64,000 nt of DNA from Gammaproteobacteria bacterium. GTDB taxonomy: Bacteria; Pseudomonadota; Gammaproteobacteria; Enterobacterales; Alteromonadaceae. Where the stretch lies: positions 1 through 64,000 of the forward strand of contig JAHJZX010000014.1 of the NCBI GenBank assembly GCA_018826295.1, in the 5' to 3' direction. This document shows, one piece after another, positions 34,615 through 44,645 of the stretch. The notes below the pieces were generated by a model that was not told the DNA's origin, searched no databases, and was given only the letters and a program-made list of their open reading frames with translations. Position numbers and translations under genes: made by a program. The first letter of the stretch is position 1, and each line of letters begins with the position of its first letter.

Positions 34615-37191
34615 ATGCGTCTGGATAAATTTACCAGTAAGTTTCAGGAAGCCATTGCCGATGCGCAGTCGCAGGCACTGGGGCGCGATCAGCAATATAT
34701 CGAACCGGTGCATTTAATGTTTGCCTTACTGAATCAGGAAGGCGGCACAGTACGTGAGCTGCTAAACAAGCTGGCGATTAATTTTAATGAGCTGCGTTCT
34801 AAAGTCAGCCAGGCCATTGACCGCCTGCCACGTGTAGAGGGCGAGGGGGCTAACCTGCAGTTGTCACCGGCAACCGCCCAATTATTGCAGCAGTGCGATA
34901 AATTCGCGCAAAAACGTAAAGATCAGTTTATTTCCAGTGAGCTGTTTGTGTTGGCTGCCACGGAAGATAAATCGGATCTGGGCAAAATATTGCGCTTGTT
35001 AGGTGTAACCAAAGACGGCGTTGAAGCGGCCATTGAGCAAATGCGGGCAGGACAGAAAGTTGATGATGTTAACGCTGAGGATACCCGTCAGGCACTGACT
35101 AAATATACGGTTGATTTAACCGCCCGGGCTGAAGCCGGTAAGCTGGATCCGGTTATTGGCCGCGATGAAGAAATCCGCCGTTGTATTCAGGTCTTACAGC
35201 GGCGCACTAAAAATAACCCGGTATTAATTGGTGAGCCGGGCGTAGGCAAAACCGCTATTGTCGAAGGGCTGGCACAACGCATTGTTAATAAAGAAGTACC
35301 CGAAGGGTTAAAAGACAAGCGGGTGCTGTCGCTGGATATGGGCTCATTGCTGGCAGGGGCCAAGTACCGTGGCGAATTTGAAGAGCGGTTAAAAGCGGTG
35401 CTCAATGAGCTGGCCAAAGAAGAAGGCCAGGTTATTTTATTTATTGATGAAATTCATACCATGGTTGGCGCCGGTAAAGCCGATGGTGCTATGGATGCCG
35501 GTAATATGTTAAAACCGGCATTGGCGCGCGGTGAGCTGCACTGCTTAGGCGCCACGACGCTGGACGAATACCGCAAGTACATTGAAAAAGATGCAGCATT
35601 AGAGCGGCGTTTTCAAAAAGTGCTGGTCGGTGAGCCGACAGTAGAAGATACCATTGCCATATTGCGTGGTTTAAAAGAGCGCTATGCCTTACACCATGGC
35701 GTAGAGATCACTGATCCTGCCATTGTTGCAGCGGCGACCTTGTCGCATCGTTATGTGTCAGACCGGCAACTACCCGATAAAGCTATCGACTTAATTGACG
35801 AAGCGGCGTCCAGCATTCGCATGCAGATGGACTCTAAACCGGAAGAGCTGGACCGGCTGGAGCGGCGCATTATTCAGCTGAAGCTCGAAGATAACGCTCT
35901 AGCCAAAGAAACCGACGAGGCGACGAAAAAACGCCGCGATATTATTCAGGAGCAAATCAGCGAGCTGGACGCTAAGTACAATGAGCTGGATGAGGTCTGG
36001 GCGTCGGAAAAAGCCGCCTTGCAAGGTACGCAAAATATTAAAGCTGAACTGGAGCAAGCCCGGTTAGATCTGGAAGTGGCCCGCCGTGTCAGTGACTTGC
36101 AACGCATGTCAGAACTGCAATATGGCCGCATTCCTGAACTGGAGAAAAAGCTCGATTTAGCCTCCCAAGCTGAGATGCATGAAAACACCCTGCTGCGTAA
36201 CAAAGTTACTGAGCAGGAAATTGCTGATGTACTGTCTAAAGCAACCGGTATACCGGTCAGTAAAATGCTTGAAGGCGAACGGGACAAACTGCTGCGGATG
36301 GAGCAGGCACTACACGAAAAAGTTATCGGCCAGGATGAAGCTGTTACTGCTGTATCGCACGCGATTCGTCGCTCCCGGGCCGGTTTGGCCGATCCAAACA
36401 AACCGATCGGTTCGTTCTTATTTTTAGGCCCAACCGGTGTTGGTAAAACCGAGCTGACCAAATCTCTGGCCAGTTTTCTGTTTGACAGCCCCGATGCGAT
36501 GGTGCGTATTGATATGTCGGAGTTTATGGAAAAACATGCCGTATCGCGTTTAGTGGGTGCGCCACCAGGCTACGTCGGTTATGAAGAGGGCGGCTATTTA
36601 ACTGAAGCAGTGCGACGCAAGCCTTATTCGGTAATACTGCTTGATGAAGTCGAAAAGGCGCATCCGGATGTATTTAATATCCTGTTGCAGGTGCTGGATG
36701 ATGGTCGTTTAACCGATGGTCAGGGCCGTACCGTCGATTTTAAAAACTGTGTAATCATTATGACATCGAACATGGGCTCAGATCTTATTCAGGAGCACTA
36801 TCGCGAATACAGTTATAGTGAAATGAAAGACATGCTGATGGGCGTGCTGAGTAAACAGTTCCGGCCGGAGTTTTTAAACCGCTTGGACGAAACGGTGGTG
36901 TTTCATCCGCTGGATAACCGGCAAATTCGCAGCATTGCCAAAATTCAGCTGGCACGGCTGGAGCAGAGACTAGCAGAGCGGCAGTATAAGTTTGATATTA
37001 CTGATGCCGCGCTGGATAAACTGGCCGAAGTGGGCTTTGACCCGCTGTACGGTGCCCGGCCGCTGAAAAGGGCTATTCAGCAACATCTGGAAAACCCGTT
37101 GGCTCAGGCGTTACTGCAAGGTGATGTTGTCCCTGGCAGTACGATACAACTGCACCATGATGGCAGAGAGTTTGTCGTAAGCAGCCACTGA
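34615..37191 (+). CDS. clpB: ATP-dependent disaggregase ClpB
   Basis: An 858-residue Hsp100 AAA+ protein that pulls proteins out of aggregates together with DnaK. It has the N-terminal Clp repeat domain, a first AAA+ module (Walker A GEPGVGKT), the coiled-coil middle domain (residues about 410-530) and a second AAA+ module (GPTGVGKT, with GYEEGG in the pore loop). Length and sequence are fully typical. The TAGGAG site and the sigma32 promoter fit heat-shock control. The rluD-pgeF-clpB order is conserved with E. coli. Confidence 0.98.
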   Translation: MRLDKFTSKFQEAIADAQSQALGRDQQYIEPVHLMFALLNQEGGTVRELLNKLAINFNELRSKVSQAIDRLPRVEGEGANLQLSPATAQLLQQCDKFAQKRKDQFISSELFVLAATEDKSDLGKILRLLGVTKDGVEAAIEQMRAGQKVDDVNAEDTRQALTKYTVDLTARAEAGKLDPVIGRDEEIRRCIQVLQRRTKNNPVLIGEPGVGKTAIVEGLAQRIVNKEVPEGLKDKRVLSLDMGSLLAGAKYRGEFEERLKAVLNELAKEEGQVILFIDEIHTMVGAGKADGAMDAGNMLKPALARGELHCLGATTLDEYRKYIEKDAALERRFQKVLVGEPTVEDTIAILRGLKERYALHHGVEITDPAIVAAATLSHRYVSDRQLPDKAIDLIDEAASSIRMQMDSKPEELDRLERRIIQLKLEDNALAKETDEATKKRRDIIQEQISELDAKYNELDEVWASEKAALQGTQNIKAELEQARLDLEVARRVSDLQRMSELQYGRIPELEKKLDLASQAEMHENTLLRNKVTEQEIADVLSKATGIPVSKMLEGERDKLLRMEQALHEKVIGQDEAVTAVSHAIRRSRAGLADPNKPIGSFLFLGPTGVGKTELTKSLASFLFDSPDAMVRIDMSEFMEKHAVSRLVGAPPGYVGYEEGGYLTEAVRRKPYSVILLDEVEKAHPDVFNILLQVLDDGRLTDGQGRTVDFKNCVIIMTSNMGSDLIQEHYREYSYSEMKDMLMGVLSKQFRPEFLNRLDETVVFHPLDNRQIRSIAKIQLARLEQRLAERQYKFDITDAALDKLAEVGFDPLYGARPLKRAIQQHLENPLAQALLQGDVVPGSTIQLHHDGREFVVSSH

Positions 37192-37213
37192 GTATCAGCA
37201 TAATGGCTAAATA

Positions 37214-37239
37214 AAAGTGACCGCTTCGGCGGTCACTTT
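37214..37239 (+). terminator. Hairpin after clpB
   Basis: AAAGTGACCGC pairs with GCGGTCACTTT around a TTCG tetraloop, a perfect 11-bp stem 22 bases after the stop codon. The T residues belong to the stem and no longer run follows. Confidence 0.6.
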
Positions 37240-37309
37240 GGCTTACAGGCTATGCATGCTAAGGTATGTCACTTATAATCTTAAGCAATTTCCTCTACTG
37301 AAGTATGAT

Positions 37310-38161
37310 ATGACAGAACCTAAAACCAACGATAGCGGTCCACGCAAGGGCATTTATTTACTACCTAACTTACTGACAACTGGCGGATTATTTTCAGGTT
37401 TCTTTGCCATAGTCGCCTCGATGAATGGCCGCTTTGAAGCAGCAGCAGTGGCAATTTTTATCGCCATGATTTTTGATGGCCTGGATGGCCGGGTGGCGCG
37501 TTTAACCAATACCCAAAGTGAATTTGGCGCCCAGTACGACAGTATGTCGGATTTAGTGGCCTTTGGTATGGCGCCGGCGCTGGTGGCCTATAACTGGGGG
37601 CTGGCCGATTATGGCAAATTTGGCTGGTTGGCTGCATTTGTTTATGTAGCTTGCGCCGCACTGCGTCTGGCGCGCTTTAATGCCAATCTGGGCGTAACCG
37701 ACAGTCGGTTTTTTCAGGGGCTGGCCAGTCCGGCCGGAGCCGGTATTATTGCTGGTATGGTATGGACCGGCAGTACTTATGAGGTAAATGGCGACAATAT
37801 TGGTTATCTGGTTGGCCTGATAACCATCGCATCCGGTTTACTGATGGTAAGTAATTTCCGCTACAACTCGTTTAAAGATTTAAATTGGCGCGATCGGGTG
37901 TCGTTCCTGACCATACTCATGGTGTTGCTGGTTTTTGTTGTTATTGCTTCGCGTCCGGCAGAAATGCTGTTTGGCATCTTCTTTATTTATGCCTGCTCGG
38001 GGCCGGTTACGACAATCCGCAGTGTGCGTAAATTAAAGCTGGAACACGTAGTGGGCGACTCGGACGATGCAGACTTTACTGATGTAGAAGGTACTGAGAG
38101 CAAGCCATCTACTGAGGCACAACCGCAACGCGATGACAGCTCTGCCGATAAAACCCCCTGA
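37310..38161 (+). CDS. pssA: CDP-diacylglycerol-serine O-phosphatidyltransferase
   Basis: A 283-residue membrane enzyme that makes phosphatidylserine, the precursor of phosphatidylethanolamine. The CDP-alcohol phosphotransferase motif is complete as DGLDGRVARLTNTQSEFGAQ followed by YDSMSD. About seven membrane segments follow, then an acidic, Ser/Thr-rich tail. It is the integral-membrane type, unlike the E. coli PLD-type enzyme. The ATG at 37310 is used; the longer reading from 37217 crosses the clpB hairpin. Confidence 0.95.
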   Translation: MTEPKTNDSGPRKGIYLLPNLLTTGGLFSGFFAIVASMNGRFEAAAVAIFIAMIFDGLDGRVARLTNTQSEFGAQYDSMSDLVAFGMAPALVAYNWGLADYGKFGWLAAFVYVACAALRLARFNANLGVTDSRFFQGLASPAGAGIIAGMVWTGSTYEVNGDNIGYLVGLITIASGLLMVSNFRYNSFKDLNWRDRVSFLTILMVLLVFVVIASRPAEMLFGIFFIYACSGPVTTIRSVRKLKLEHVVGDSDDADFTDVEGTESKPSTEAQPQRDDSSADKTP

Positions 38162-38162
38162 A

Positions 38163-38193
38163 AAAACAACCCCGCACTTGCGGGGTTGTTTTT
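38163..38193. terminator. Bidirectional terminator between pssA and the chemoreceptor gene
   Basis: CAACCCCG (38167-38174) pairs with CGGGGTTG (38181-38188), with an A-run on the left and a T-run on the right. It serves pssA and, on the other strand, the convergent chemoreceptor gene. Confidence 0.85.
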
Positions 38194-38225
38194 ATGGCGT
38201 CGTTTTTGTGACGTAGTTTTGTGGC

Positions 38226-39773
38226 TTAGTTGCCGAAGCTTTTATTTAAACCGGCTATCTGGCCGGTTTTTTGTTGCAGAGCCTTACTGTTTTCTGCAAC
38301 CACAGCAATATTAGCCAGATTTGATTCTGCAATCTGCTGAATATGGCTGACATTTTGTTGTACATCATGCGCCACAGCGCCTTGCTGAGTGGCGGCGGTA
38401 GCGATTTGTGATGACAGATGCGCTATCTGATCGATCATGGTGGAGATTTGCGTCAGTTGTGTCTGGCTTTGTTGGGTTTCGACTACACAGCTGTCAGCCT
38501 GCTGCCGGCTTTGCTGCATAACCTGGCCCCAACTGAGCAGCGTTTGCTGGATTTCACCAATAGACTGTTTAATTTGCTCGGTAGCTTTATGGGTGCGAGA
38601 TGATAAAGCCCGCACTTCATCTGCTACTACAGCAAAGCCACGGCCATGCTCACCTGCACGGGCGGCTTCAATAGCGGCATTTAGCGCCAGCAGGTTGGTT
38701 TGGTCAGCAATGCCTTGAATTTCTGTCATCACTACACCAATGCGCTCGGCTTCAACCGCCAGGCTATCAGCAGTGGCCGCTGCCCCCTGAACTTCCGAGG
38801 CTAGCTTTTGTACGGTGCCGGCGGTGTGCTGCATTACCTGTTGTGCGGTTTCACAAATTTTGTGGGTGTCATTAACCTGCTGGTGTGTTTGCTGCGTGCG
38901 CCCGGCAATATCCTGCACTGTGCTGTACAGCTGAGTAGTCGCGGTGACAATACTGCGCAGCTGATCGTGTTGCTGATGTATGCCTTGCTCCGTCATGCGC
39001 ACGGCTTCGCCCTGGGTTTCAGCGATAATATTCAGCGCATGAGTGCTGTCTGCGGTGCGGCCAAGTACAGTGCGTAGTCTGGCCTGGGCCATTTTCAGCT
39101 GAAAATCAGCAATACCGTAAGGGCCAAAACCTGAATATATCCAGCGTGATACACTGTCAAAATTACTGCGCGCCTGCTGCAATTTCGCCGGTATTAGCCA
39201 TAACTCATCGTAGCAACAGATAAACCATACCAGCGGCAACAGAGCGGCCAGCAAAAAGTGCCAGCCAAACCACATACTGCCAACGCTTAGCATTGCCAGT
39301 GTCAGCAACGCGGCTACAGCGCGTTTTAAGCCAAAGCGGCTGCGCCAGTCAGATGGCGTTTTGCCTTGCAACATTGCCGGATAACTGGCCTGTGCCCGTT
39401 GTACCATCTGGGCATCAGGCTTTACCCGCACTGACTGATAACCGACCAGCTTATTATTGTCATAAATAGGTGTAACAAAGGCATCAACCCAATAGTAGCG
39501 GCCGTCTTTGCAGCGGTTTTTAACCAGGCCGCGCCATGACTGGCCTTGTTTAAGTTTTTGCCACAAATCAGCAAAGGCAGCCGGTGGCATGTCGGGGTGA
39601 CGTACCAGATTGTGGTTTTTACCCAGCAGTTCTTCGACACTAAAACCAGCTACCTGACAAAATGCCGGATTGGCGTAAGTGATAACGCCACGTAAATCGG
39701 TGGTGGATACCAGTTCCTGCTCGGCGGTAAAACGCACTTCTTCATTAATGAGATCTTGATTGCGACGGTTCAT
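38226..39773 (-). CDS. Methyl-accepting chemotaxis protein with PAS domain (Aer-like)
   Basis: A 515-residue chemoreceptor. An N-terminal PAS domain (residues about 15-120, with [21 protein letters not shown] and ...[16 protein letters not shown]) resembles the FAD-binding sensor of Aer. Two close hydrophobic segments near 150-185 anchor it, without a large periplasmic domain. The signalling domain contains the hairpin [22 protein letters not shown]. It probably steers the cell by redox or oxygen state. No other chemotaxis gene is in the window. Confidence 0.92.
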   Translation of the reverse strand: MNRRNQDLINEEVRFTAEQELVSTTDLRGVITYANPAFCQVAGFSVEELLGKNHNLVRHPDMPPAAFADLWQKLKQGQSWRGLVKNRCKDGRYYWVDAFVTPIYDNNKLVGYQSVRVKPDAQMVQRAQASYPAMLQGKTPSDWRSRFGLKRAVAALLTLAMLSVGSMWFGWHFLLAALLPLVWFICCYDELWLIPAKLQQARSNFDSVSRWIYSGFGPYGIADFQLKMAQARLRTVLGRTADSTHALNIIAETQGEAVRMTEQGIHQQHDQLRSIVTATTQLYSTVQDIAGRTQQTHQQVNDTHKICETAQQVMQHTAGTVQKLASEVQGAAATADSLAVEAERIGVVMTEIQGIADQTNLLALNAAIEAARAGEHGRGFAVVADEVRALSSRTHKATEQIKQSIGEIQQTLLSWGQVMQQSRQQADSCVVETQQSQTQLTQISTMIDQIAHLSSQIATAATQQGAVAHDVQQNVSHIQQIAESNLANIAVVAENSKALQQKTGQIAGLNKSFGN

Positions 39774-39999
39774 GTTGTCTACTTATTCAGAGGTATTGTC
39801 AGTTAGCGAACAGCGCTGAGTGTAACCTATAACAGGGAATTTTTCAGCCGGCACTATACTGCTTCATCCCAACATGGCAGCCGGACAACGGATTTGATAT
39901 TGTTGAACGCTTATTTGCAGGCTAAATTAAGCTTCGCTCTTGAAGTTTGCGCCGGCGCCCCAATTTCTGCCGGATGCCCTTACCGATTAAGGAAATAAC
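39774..39999. other. 226-base region upstream of gshA, nothing recognised
   Basis: Divergent promoter region of the chemoreceptor gene and gshA. I see no convincing promoter hexamers, palindrome or small gene in it. Confidence 0.5.
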
Positions 40000-41595
40000 T
40001 TGGGTTCACTTCTTCAACAACGGCTGGCTCAGCTGTCAGCTACACATCCTCAGGCTATTGTAGGTATTTTGCACGGTATAGAACGCGAGACCTTAAGGGT
40101 AAATGCCGATGGCACCCTGGCGCAAACTCCGCATCATCAGGCGCTTGGCTCGGCATTGACGCATCCGTGGATCACCACCGATTTTTCTGAGTCGTTACTT
40201 GAATTTATTACGCCGGTCAGTGACAGCATTGAAACGACGTTGGCGCAGCTGGCCGATATCCACCACTTTACCGTCAGTAATCTGTCTGACGAGCAGTTAT
40301 GGCCGGCCAGTATGCCGTGTTTTATCAGTGATCAGCAGCAAATTCCTTTTGCCCGGTACGGCAGCTCTAACGTTGGCCGGATGAAAACCCTGTACCGCAA
40401 AGGTTTGCATAACCGCTATGGCAGCATGATGCAGGCCATTAGTGGCGTGCATTTTAACTTCTCCCTGCCGGACAGTTTTTGGCAGTTGTATCAGCAACAG
40501 CTTGCTGACAACAACAGCTTGCAGGACTTTATCTCGGAGCAGTATCTGGCGCTGATCCGCAACTACAAACGCAATGTCTGGTTGTTGGTGTATCTGTTTG
40601 GTGCTTCACCGGCGATGTGTAAATCGTTTTTAGAAGGCCGCGCCAGCCGCTATCCGTTTCAGTTGTTGGGCAAAGGCAGCTTATATTTGCCTTATGCGAC
40701 GTCACTGCGGATGAGTGATCTGGGCTATACCAACAGTGCACAGTCCAGCCTTAACGTGACCTACAACAGTTTGCCTGAGTATATTAGCGGTCTGCATGCC
40801 GCTATTAGTATGCCATCTGAAGAGTATCGCAATATTGGCGTTAAAGTAGACGGCGAGTACCAGCAACTTAATGCCAACGTATTGCAAATAGAAAATGAAT
40901 TTTACTCTACCATCCGGCCTAAACGCACAACCCAGTCCGGTGAGCGGCCAACATGTGCGCTGGCTAAACGCGGTGTGGAATATATCGAAGTGCGTTGTCT
41001 GGACGTCAATCCGTTTAGCCCTATTGGGATTACTGCCGAGCAGATGTATTTTCTCGATGTGTTCCTGCTGTACTGTTTGCTGCACGACAGCCCGGCTTTA
41101 TCAGCCGCAGAGCAAACGGTGACCGAGCAAAACCTGAAAAAGGTGGTGACCGATGGCCGGCGCAGTAATCTGGACTTGTTGTGCGATGGGCAGCCTCGTT
41201 TAATGCAAGACTGGGCTGAGCAACTGTTTGCCGACATGATGCCGGTGGCGCACTATCTGGATCAGGCACATCAACACAGTAAATATAGCGGCGCGTTAAA
41301 ACAGTTTTATCTGTCCTTGCTGGATCCGGCGCAAACTTACTCGGGAAAGTTACTCAATAGCTTGCTGGCCTCACAGCAAGATAACGGCAGTGTATTACTG
41401 CAGTTATCGGCGCAATACCGCCAGCAGCTTATGCAGCAACCTTATCAATATTATAATGAACAGCAATTTACCGAAGCTGCTGCTTTATCGATACAGGCCC
41501 AGCAGCAAATAGAGTTGCAGGATACGGTTAGCTTTGAGCAATACATAGCACAATATTATGCTGAAGTGCCGGCATGTGACAAAACTGCCGGATAA
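40000..41595 (+). CDS. gshA: Glutamate-cysteine ligase
   Basis: A 531-residue enzyme of the gammaproteobacterial GshA type that joins glutamate to cysteine with ATP, the first step of glutathione synthesis. Family marks are GIERETLRVNADGTLA, TDFSESLLEFITP, the MQAISGVHFNFS stretch and CALAKRGVEYIEVRCLDVNPF. The start is a TTG at 40000, supported by AAGGAA a few bases upstream and by the match to known N-termini; no ATG is available nearby. Confidence 0.96.
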   Translation: MGSLLQQRLAQLSATHPQAIVGILHGIERETLRVNADGTLAQTPHHQALGSALTHPWITTDFSESLLEFITPVSDSIETTLAQLADIHHFTVSNLSDEQLWPASMPCFISDQQQIPFARYGSSNVGRMKTLYRKGLHNRYGSMMQAISGVHFNFSLPDSFWQLYQQQLADNNSLQDFISEQYLALIRNYKRNVWLLVYLFGASPAMCKSFLEGRASRYPFQLLGKGSLYLPYATSLRMSDLGYTNSAQSSLNVTYNSLPEYISGLHAAISMPSEEYRNIGVKVDGEYQQLNANVLQIENEFYSTIRPKRTTQSGERPTCALAKRGVEYIEVRCLDVNPFSPIGITAEQMYFLDVFLLYCLLHDSPALSAAEQTVTEQNLKKVVTDGRRSNLDLLCDGQPRLMQDWAEQLFADMMPVAHYLDQAHQHSKYSGALKQFYLSLLDPAQTYSGKLLNSLLASQQDNGSVLLQLSAQYRQQLMQQPYQYYNEQQFTEAAALSIQAQQQIELQDTVSFEQYIAQYYAEVPACDKTAG

Positions 41596-41599
41596 AAAA

Positions 41600-41621
41600 A
41601 CGGCTACCAACAGGTAGCCGT
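41600..41621 (-). terminator. Hairpin after gshA with T-run on the minus strand
   Basis: ACGGCTACC pairs with GGTAGCCGT around AACA. The A-run is on its left side, so as an intrinsic terminator it points to the minus strand, where there is no gene; for gshA it is only a hairpin without a T-run. Confidence 0.5.
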
Positions 41622-41682
41622 AACGGTAGATCCAGGGAAAACAAAAAACTTGGTTGCATCCATGCGAGTGGTTAGAATAGGC

Positions 41683-42318
41683 ATGATGAGAAAAGTTCAA
41701 AATTTATACAAGCCATTTGCTATCGCCGTATTAAGCGCCGCCATGTTAGCGGGGTGTGCAACCCCGCCACCGAAAAACAGCTCTGACATCTGTCAAATCT
41801 TCGCTGAACACCGTGATTGGTACCATGCTGCGGCCAAAGTACGGGATAAATGGGGCGTGCCCATCCATGTGCCAATGAGCATCATGTATCAGGAAAGCAG
41901 CTTTAAGCACGATGCTAAGCCGCCGATGCGCTGGTTTCTTGGCTTTATACCCTATGGCCGTGCCAGCAGTGCTTACGGTTACTCGCAGGCAAAAACCGTC
42001 ACCTGGGATGAATATGTTAAAGAAGCCGATCGCTTCTGGGCCAGTCGGGACAATTTTGACGATGCCATCGACTTTATTGGTTGGTTTGTCGATAAAAGCC
42101 AGCGGCTAAATGGCGTATCTAAATGGGATGCTTATGCGCAGTACCTTAATTACCATGAAGGCTGGGGAGGCTATAAGCGCGGTAGTTACCACAAAAAAGC
42201 CTGGCTGGTTAGCACAGCAAAGCGGGTAGACAGCAGGGCCAAAGCTTATGCTTCACAGCTTAAAGGCTGTGAGGAAGATTTAAAACGCGGCTGGTTGTGG
42301 CGGCTGTTTTTTGGCTGA
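41683..42318 (+). CDS. Lytic-transglycosylase-like lipoprotein
   Basis: A 211-residue lipoprotein (signal peptide with LAGC, Cys25). The mature part has a lysozyme-fold look: MYQESSFKHDAKPP contains the catalytic Glu, followed by RASSAYGYSQAKTVTWDEY and YAQYLNYHEGWGGY. This resembles SLT-type transglycosylases that cut peptidoglycan, although the family is divergent. Two ATGs (41683 and 41686) open the gene; a longer reading from 41650 has no advantage. Confidence 0.75.
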   Translation: MMRKVQNLYKPFAIAVLSAAMLAGCATPPPKNSSDICQIFAEHRDWYHAAAKVRDKWGVPIHVPMSIMYQESSFKHDAKPPMRWFLGFIPYGRASSAYGYSQAKTVTWDEYVKEADRFWASRDNFDDAIDFIGWFVDKSQRLNGVSKWDAYAQYLNYHEGWGGYKRGSYHKKAWLVSTAKRVDSRAKAYASQLKGCEEDLKRGWLWRLFFG

Positions 42319-42325
42319 GTAAGGC

Positions 42326-42355
42326 AAAAAAAACCGGCGCTGCCGGTTTTTTTAT
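42326..42355. terminator. Bidirectional terminator between convergent genes
   Basis: AAAAACCGGC and GCCGGTTTTT form a stem with a GCT loop, with A- and T-runs on the two sides. It terminates both the lipoprotein gene and yfjD. Confidence 0.85.
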
Positions 42356-43624
42356 TTAATTTTTTTTCAGATGTGGCAGTAAGCGCACGGTTTTAATCAT
42401 ATTGTCCTGCACGTCTACCACCTCCATCGGGTAACCGGCCAGACGAATACTTAACTTGCCCTGCGGAATTTCTTCCAGATATTCCAGAATTAAGCCATTT
42501 AATGTTTTCGGGCCATCGGTTGGTAGCTCTAACTGCATTTCACGGTTTAAATCGCGCAGGTTAATACTGCCATCAACCAGATAAGAACCATCAGGCTGCG
42601 CCACTATATCTTCACTGCTGTCATCGCTGACATCGGTAGTAAATTCTCCCACTACCTCTTCAAGGATGTCTGCCAGTGTAACCAGGCCCTGAATATCGCC
42701 ATACTCGTCTACCACCAGGCCGATACGCTCTTTGGTTCGCTGAAACTTCAACAGTTGGGTATTTAACGGCGTGCCTTCAGGAATAAAATAAATCTCGCTA
42801 ACGGCACGCATCAATGACGCTTTAGTCAGCTGCTCTTTAATTAGCAGCCGCATTAATTCGCGCGGATGCACAAAGCCTACTGCATCATCGATGGTGTCGC
42901 GGTACAGCAGAATACGGCTGTACTGCATATTGGCTAACTGACGCTCAATATCTTTCCACTCGTCGTTAATATCAATGCCAACAATTTCATTGCGCGGCAC
43001 CATAATATCTTCCACGGTGGCATTTTCCAGATCCAGTACACCTACCAGCATGCTTTGGTGTTGCTCAGGAATAAGAGCACCGGCTTCATGCACCACAGTG
43101 CGCAACTCTTCAGCGCTTAAGCTGTTGCCCCGGTGTTTCTCCGGGCTGATGCCCATCATAGATAAAATGCCGTTGGTAATAAAATTAACCAGCCAAACCA
43201 GCGGATAAAACACTTTGAGCAGTAAGGTCAATAAGGCCGAACTGGGAAAAGCTATGCGTTCCGGGTGTAAAGCGGCAATGGTTTTAGGTGTTACTTCGGC
43301 AAACACCAGCACCACCATAGTTAAGGCTACCGTTGCAATGGCAATGCCGACATCACCGTACAAGCGCATACCAATAATGGTTGCAATAGCCGAGGCAGCA
43401 ATATTGACCAGGTTGTTGCCAATCAGAATTAAGCCGATTAACCGATCAGGCCGTTTTAGCAGTTCGCTGACCCGCAGAGCCCCTTTATGATTTTCGTTTG
43501 TTAAATGCTTTAAACGATAGGGGTTAACTGACATCATGCCTGTTTCTGATCCTGAGAAATAGGCAGATATGAATAACAGTACGCCAAGAATTATAAAAAG
43601 CGTACCCGTCGATATGTCGTCCAA
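42356..43624 (-). CDS. yfjD: CNNM/CorC-family membrane protein YfjD
   Basis: A 422-residue protein with an N-terminal CNNM transmembrane domain (SAYFSGSETGMMSVNPYRLKHL and three to four membrane spans), a pair of CBS domains (VPRNEIVGIDIND..., IGLVVDEYGDIQGLVTLADILEEVVGEF) and a C-terminal CorC domain. The family is linked to magnesium or cobalt efflux. The order ffh, ypjD, yfjD is conserved with E. coli. Confidence 0.93.
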   Translation of the reverse strand: MDDISTGTLFIILGVLLFISAYFSGSETGMMSVNPYRLKHLTNENHKGALRVSELLKRPDRLIGLILIGNNLVNIAASAIATIIGMRLYGDVGIAIATVALTMVVLVFAEVTPKTIAALHPERIAFPSSALLTLLLKVFYPLVWLVNFITNGILSMMGISPEKHRGNSLSAEELRTVVHEAGALIPEQHQSMLVGVLDLENATVEDIMVPRNEIVGIDINDEWKDIERQLANMQYSRILLYRDTIDDAVGFVHPRELMRLLIKEQLTKASLMRAVSEIYFIPEGTPLNTQLLKFQRTKERIGLVVDEYGDIQGLVTLADILEEVVGEFTTDVSDDSSEDIVAQPDGSYLVDGSINLRDLNREMQLELPTDGPKTLNGLILEYLEEIPQGKLSIRLAGYPMEVVDVQDNMIKTVRLLPHLKKN

Positions 43625-43689
43625 GAGTTAAATACCTGTATTGCCAAACACCTGTACTTGATATTACGAAGTGGCAGGTGAGTCAAGAA

Positions 43690-44505
43690 TTAAAGTGTAT
43701 TAAGCAGCACTTCGCGCACAAAACGACTGCCAAAATAGGCCAGTGTTAACAAAAAAGCACCGCTAATGGTTAAAAGGTTAGCGACTCTGCCACGCCAGCC
43801 CAGCCGGGCATGGCCCCAGCATAAAACTGCAAACACCACAAAACCAAGCAGACTAAACACATTTTTATGCAGGTTTTCTTTTGCCAGCCAGTTATCTAAA
43901 AACACTGCACCAATTAATAACGCCAGCCCTAATATTAATGTTCCGGCCAGCAGTAAACGAAACTGCAGTGTTTCAGCCTGTACCAGTGGTGGCATATGCC
44001 GGGTTACCGCACTAAAGTCTTTTTGCTTGAGCTTATTGCTGATATAGCTTACCTGAAAAGAGTACAGCATAGCCATAATTAACACCGCGTAAGCAATGAA
44101 CGCCAGCAAAATATGCAGCATCAGGCTAGGGTGGTGTTCAAAGTGTTGCACCGTTACGCTGTGCGGCAACAGTAATACCGCCAGTTGCATTAACGCCGCA
44201 AAGCCATATACCACGGGCAATAATAAAATAGTCGGGGTGCGCAGTGCAGTTAACGTTACCGCAACGGTAATAAGCCAGCACACTAAAGAGCTGACATTTA
44301 ATAAACTAAAATTTTGCCCGGGCCCGGCAAACAACATGGACACCAGTACCAGCATATGCAGCACTGTACCGGCCACCGCGGCGGTAAAGGTGGTTTTAAA
44401 ATGCGGGCCCTGCGGATGGAAAATACGCAGCAATACCGAGCCGGTGGCAACCAGATAAGCAAATAAGGCCAGAGTGGTTAACAAGCCGGTAGACATTAAT
44501 AGCAA
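43690..44505 (-). CDS. ypjD: CcsA-like inner membrane protein YpjD
   Basis: A 271-residue protein with eight hydrophobic segments, related to the cytochrome c assembly protein CcsA/CcmC. The WWD-type region is not evident, so it is a YpjD-type relative rather than a haem exporter. The E. coli gene (corE) has been tied to magnesium/cobalt resistance. It is divergent from ffh and precedes yfjD. Confidence 0.88.
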   Translation of the reverse strand: MLLMSTGLLTTLALFAYLVATGSVLLRIFHPQGPHFKTTFTAAVAGTVLHMLVLVSMLFAGPGQNFSLLNVSSLVCWLITVAVTLTALRTPTILLLPVVYGFAALMQLAVLLLPHSVTVQHFEHHPSLMLHILLAFIAYAVLIMAMLYSFQVSYISNKLKQKDFSAVTRHMPPLVQAETLQFRLLLAGTLILGLALLIGAVFLDNWLAKENLHKNVFSLLGFVVFAVLCWGHARLGWRGRVANLLTISGAFLLTLAYFGSRFVREVLLNTL

Positions 44506-44645
44506 TTCCTTTGGTTAGGCTAGCTTGGTATTGTATTGCAACTTTTAGCAGATGCCCAGCATCGAAGGCAACAGTTTCGTAACGGCTGCAGCGCGCGCTG
44601 TGGTTTGGTATACTCGGCAACATTACCACTATTGAGTGCAACGCT

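Noticed and set aside
41600-41621. Terminator for gshA
   Set aside because: The T-run is on the wrong side: it would work only on the minus strand, where no gene ends. It is kept only as a minus-strand hairpin.
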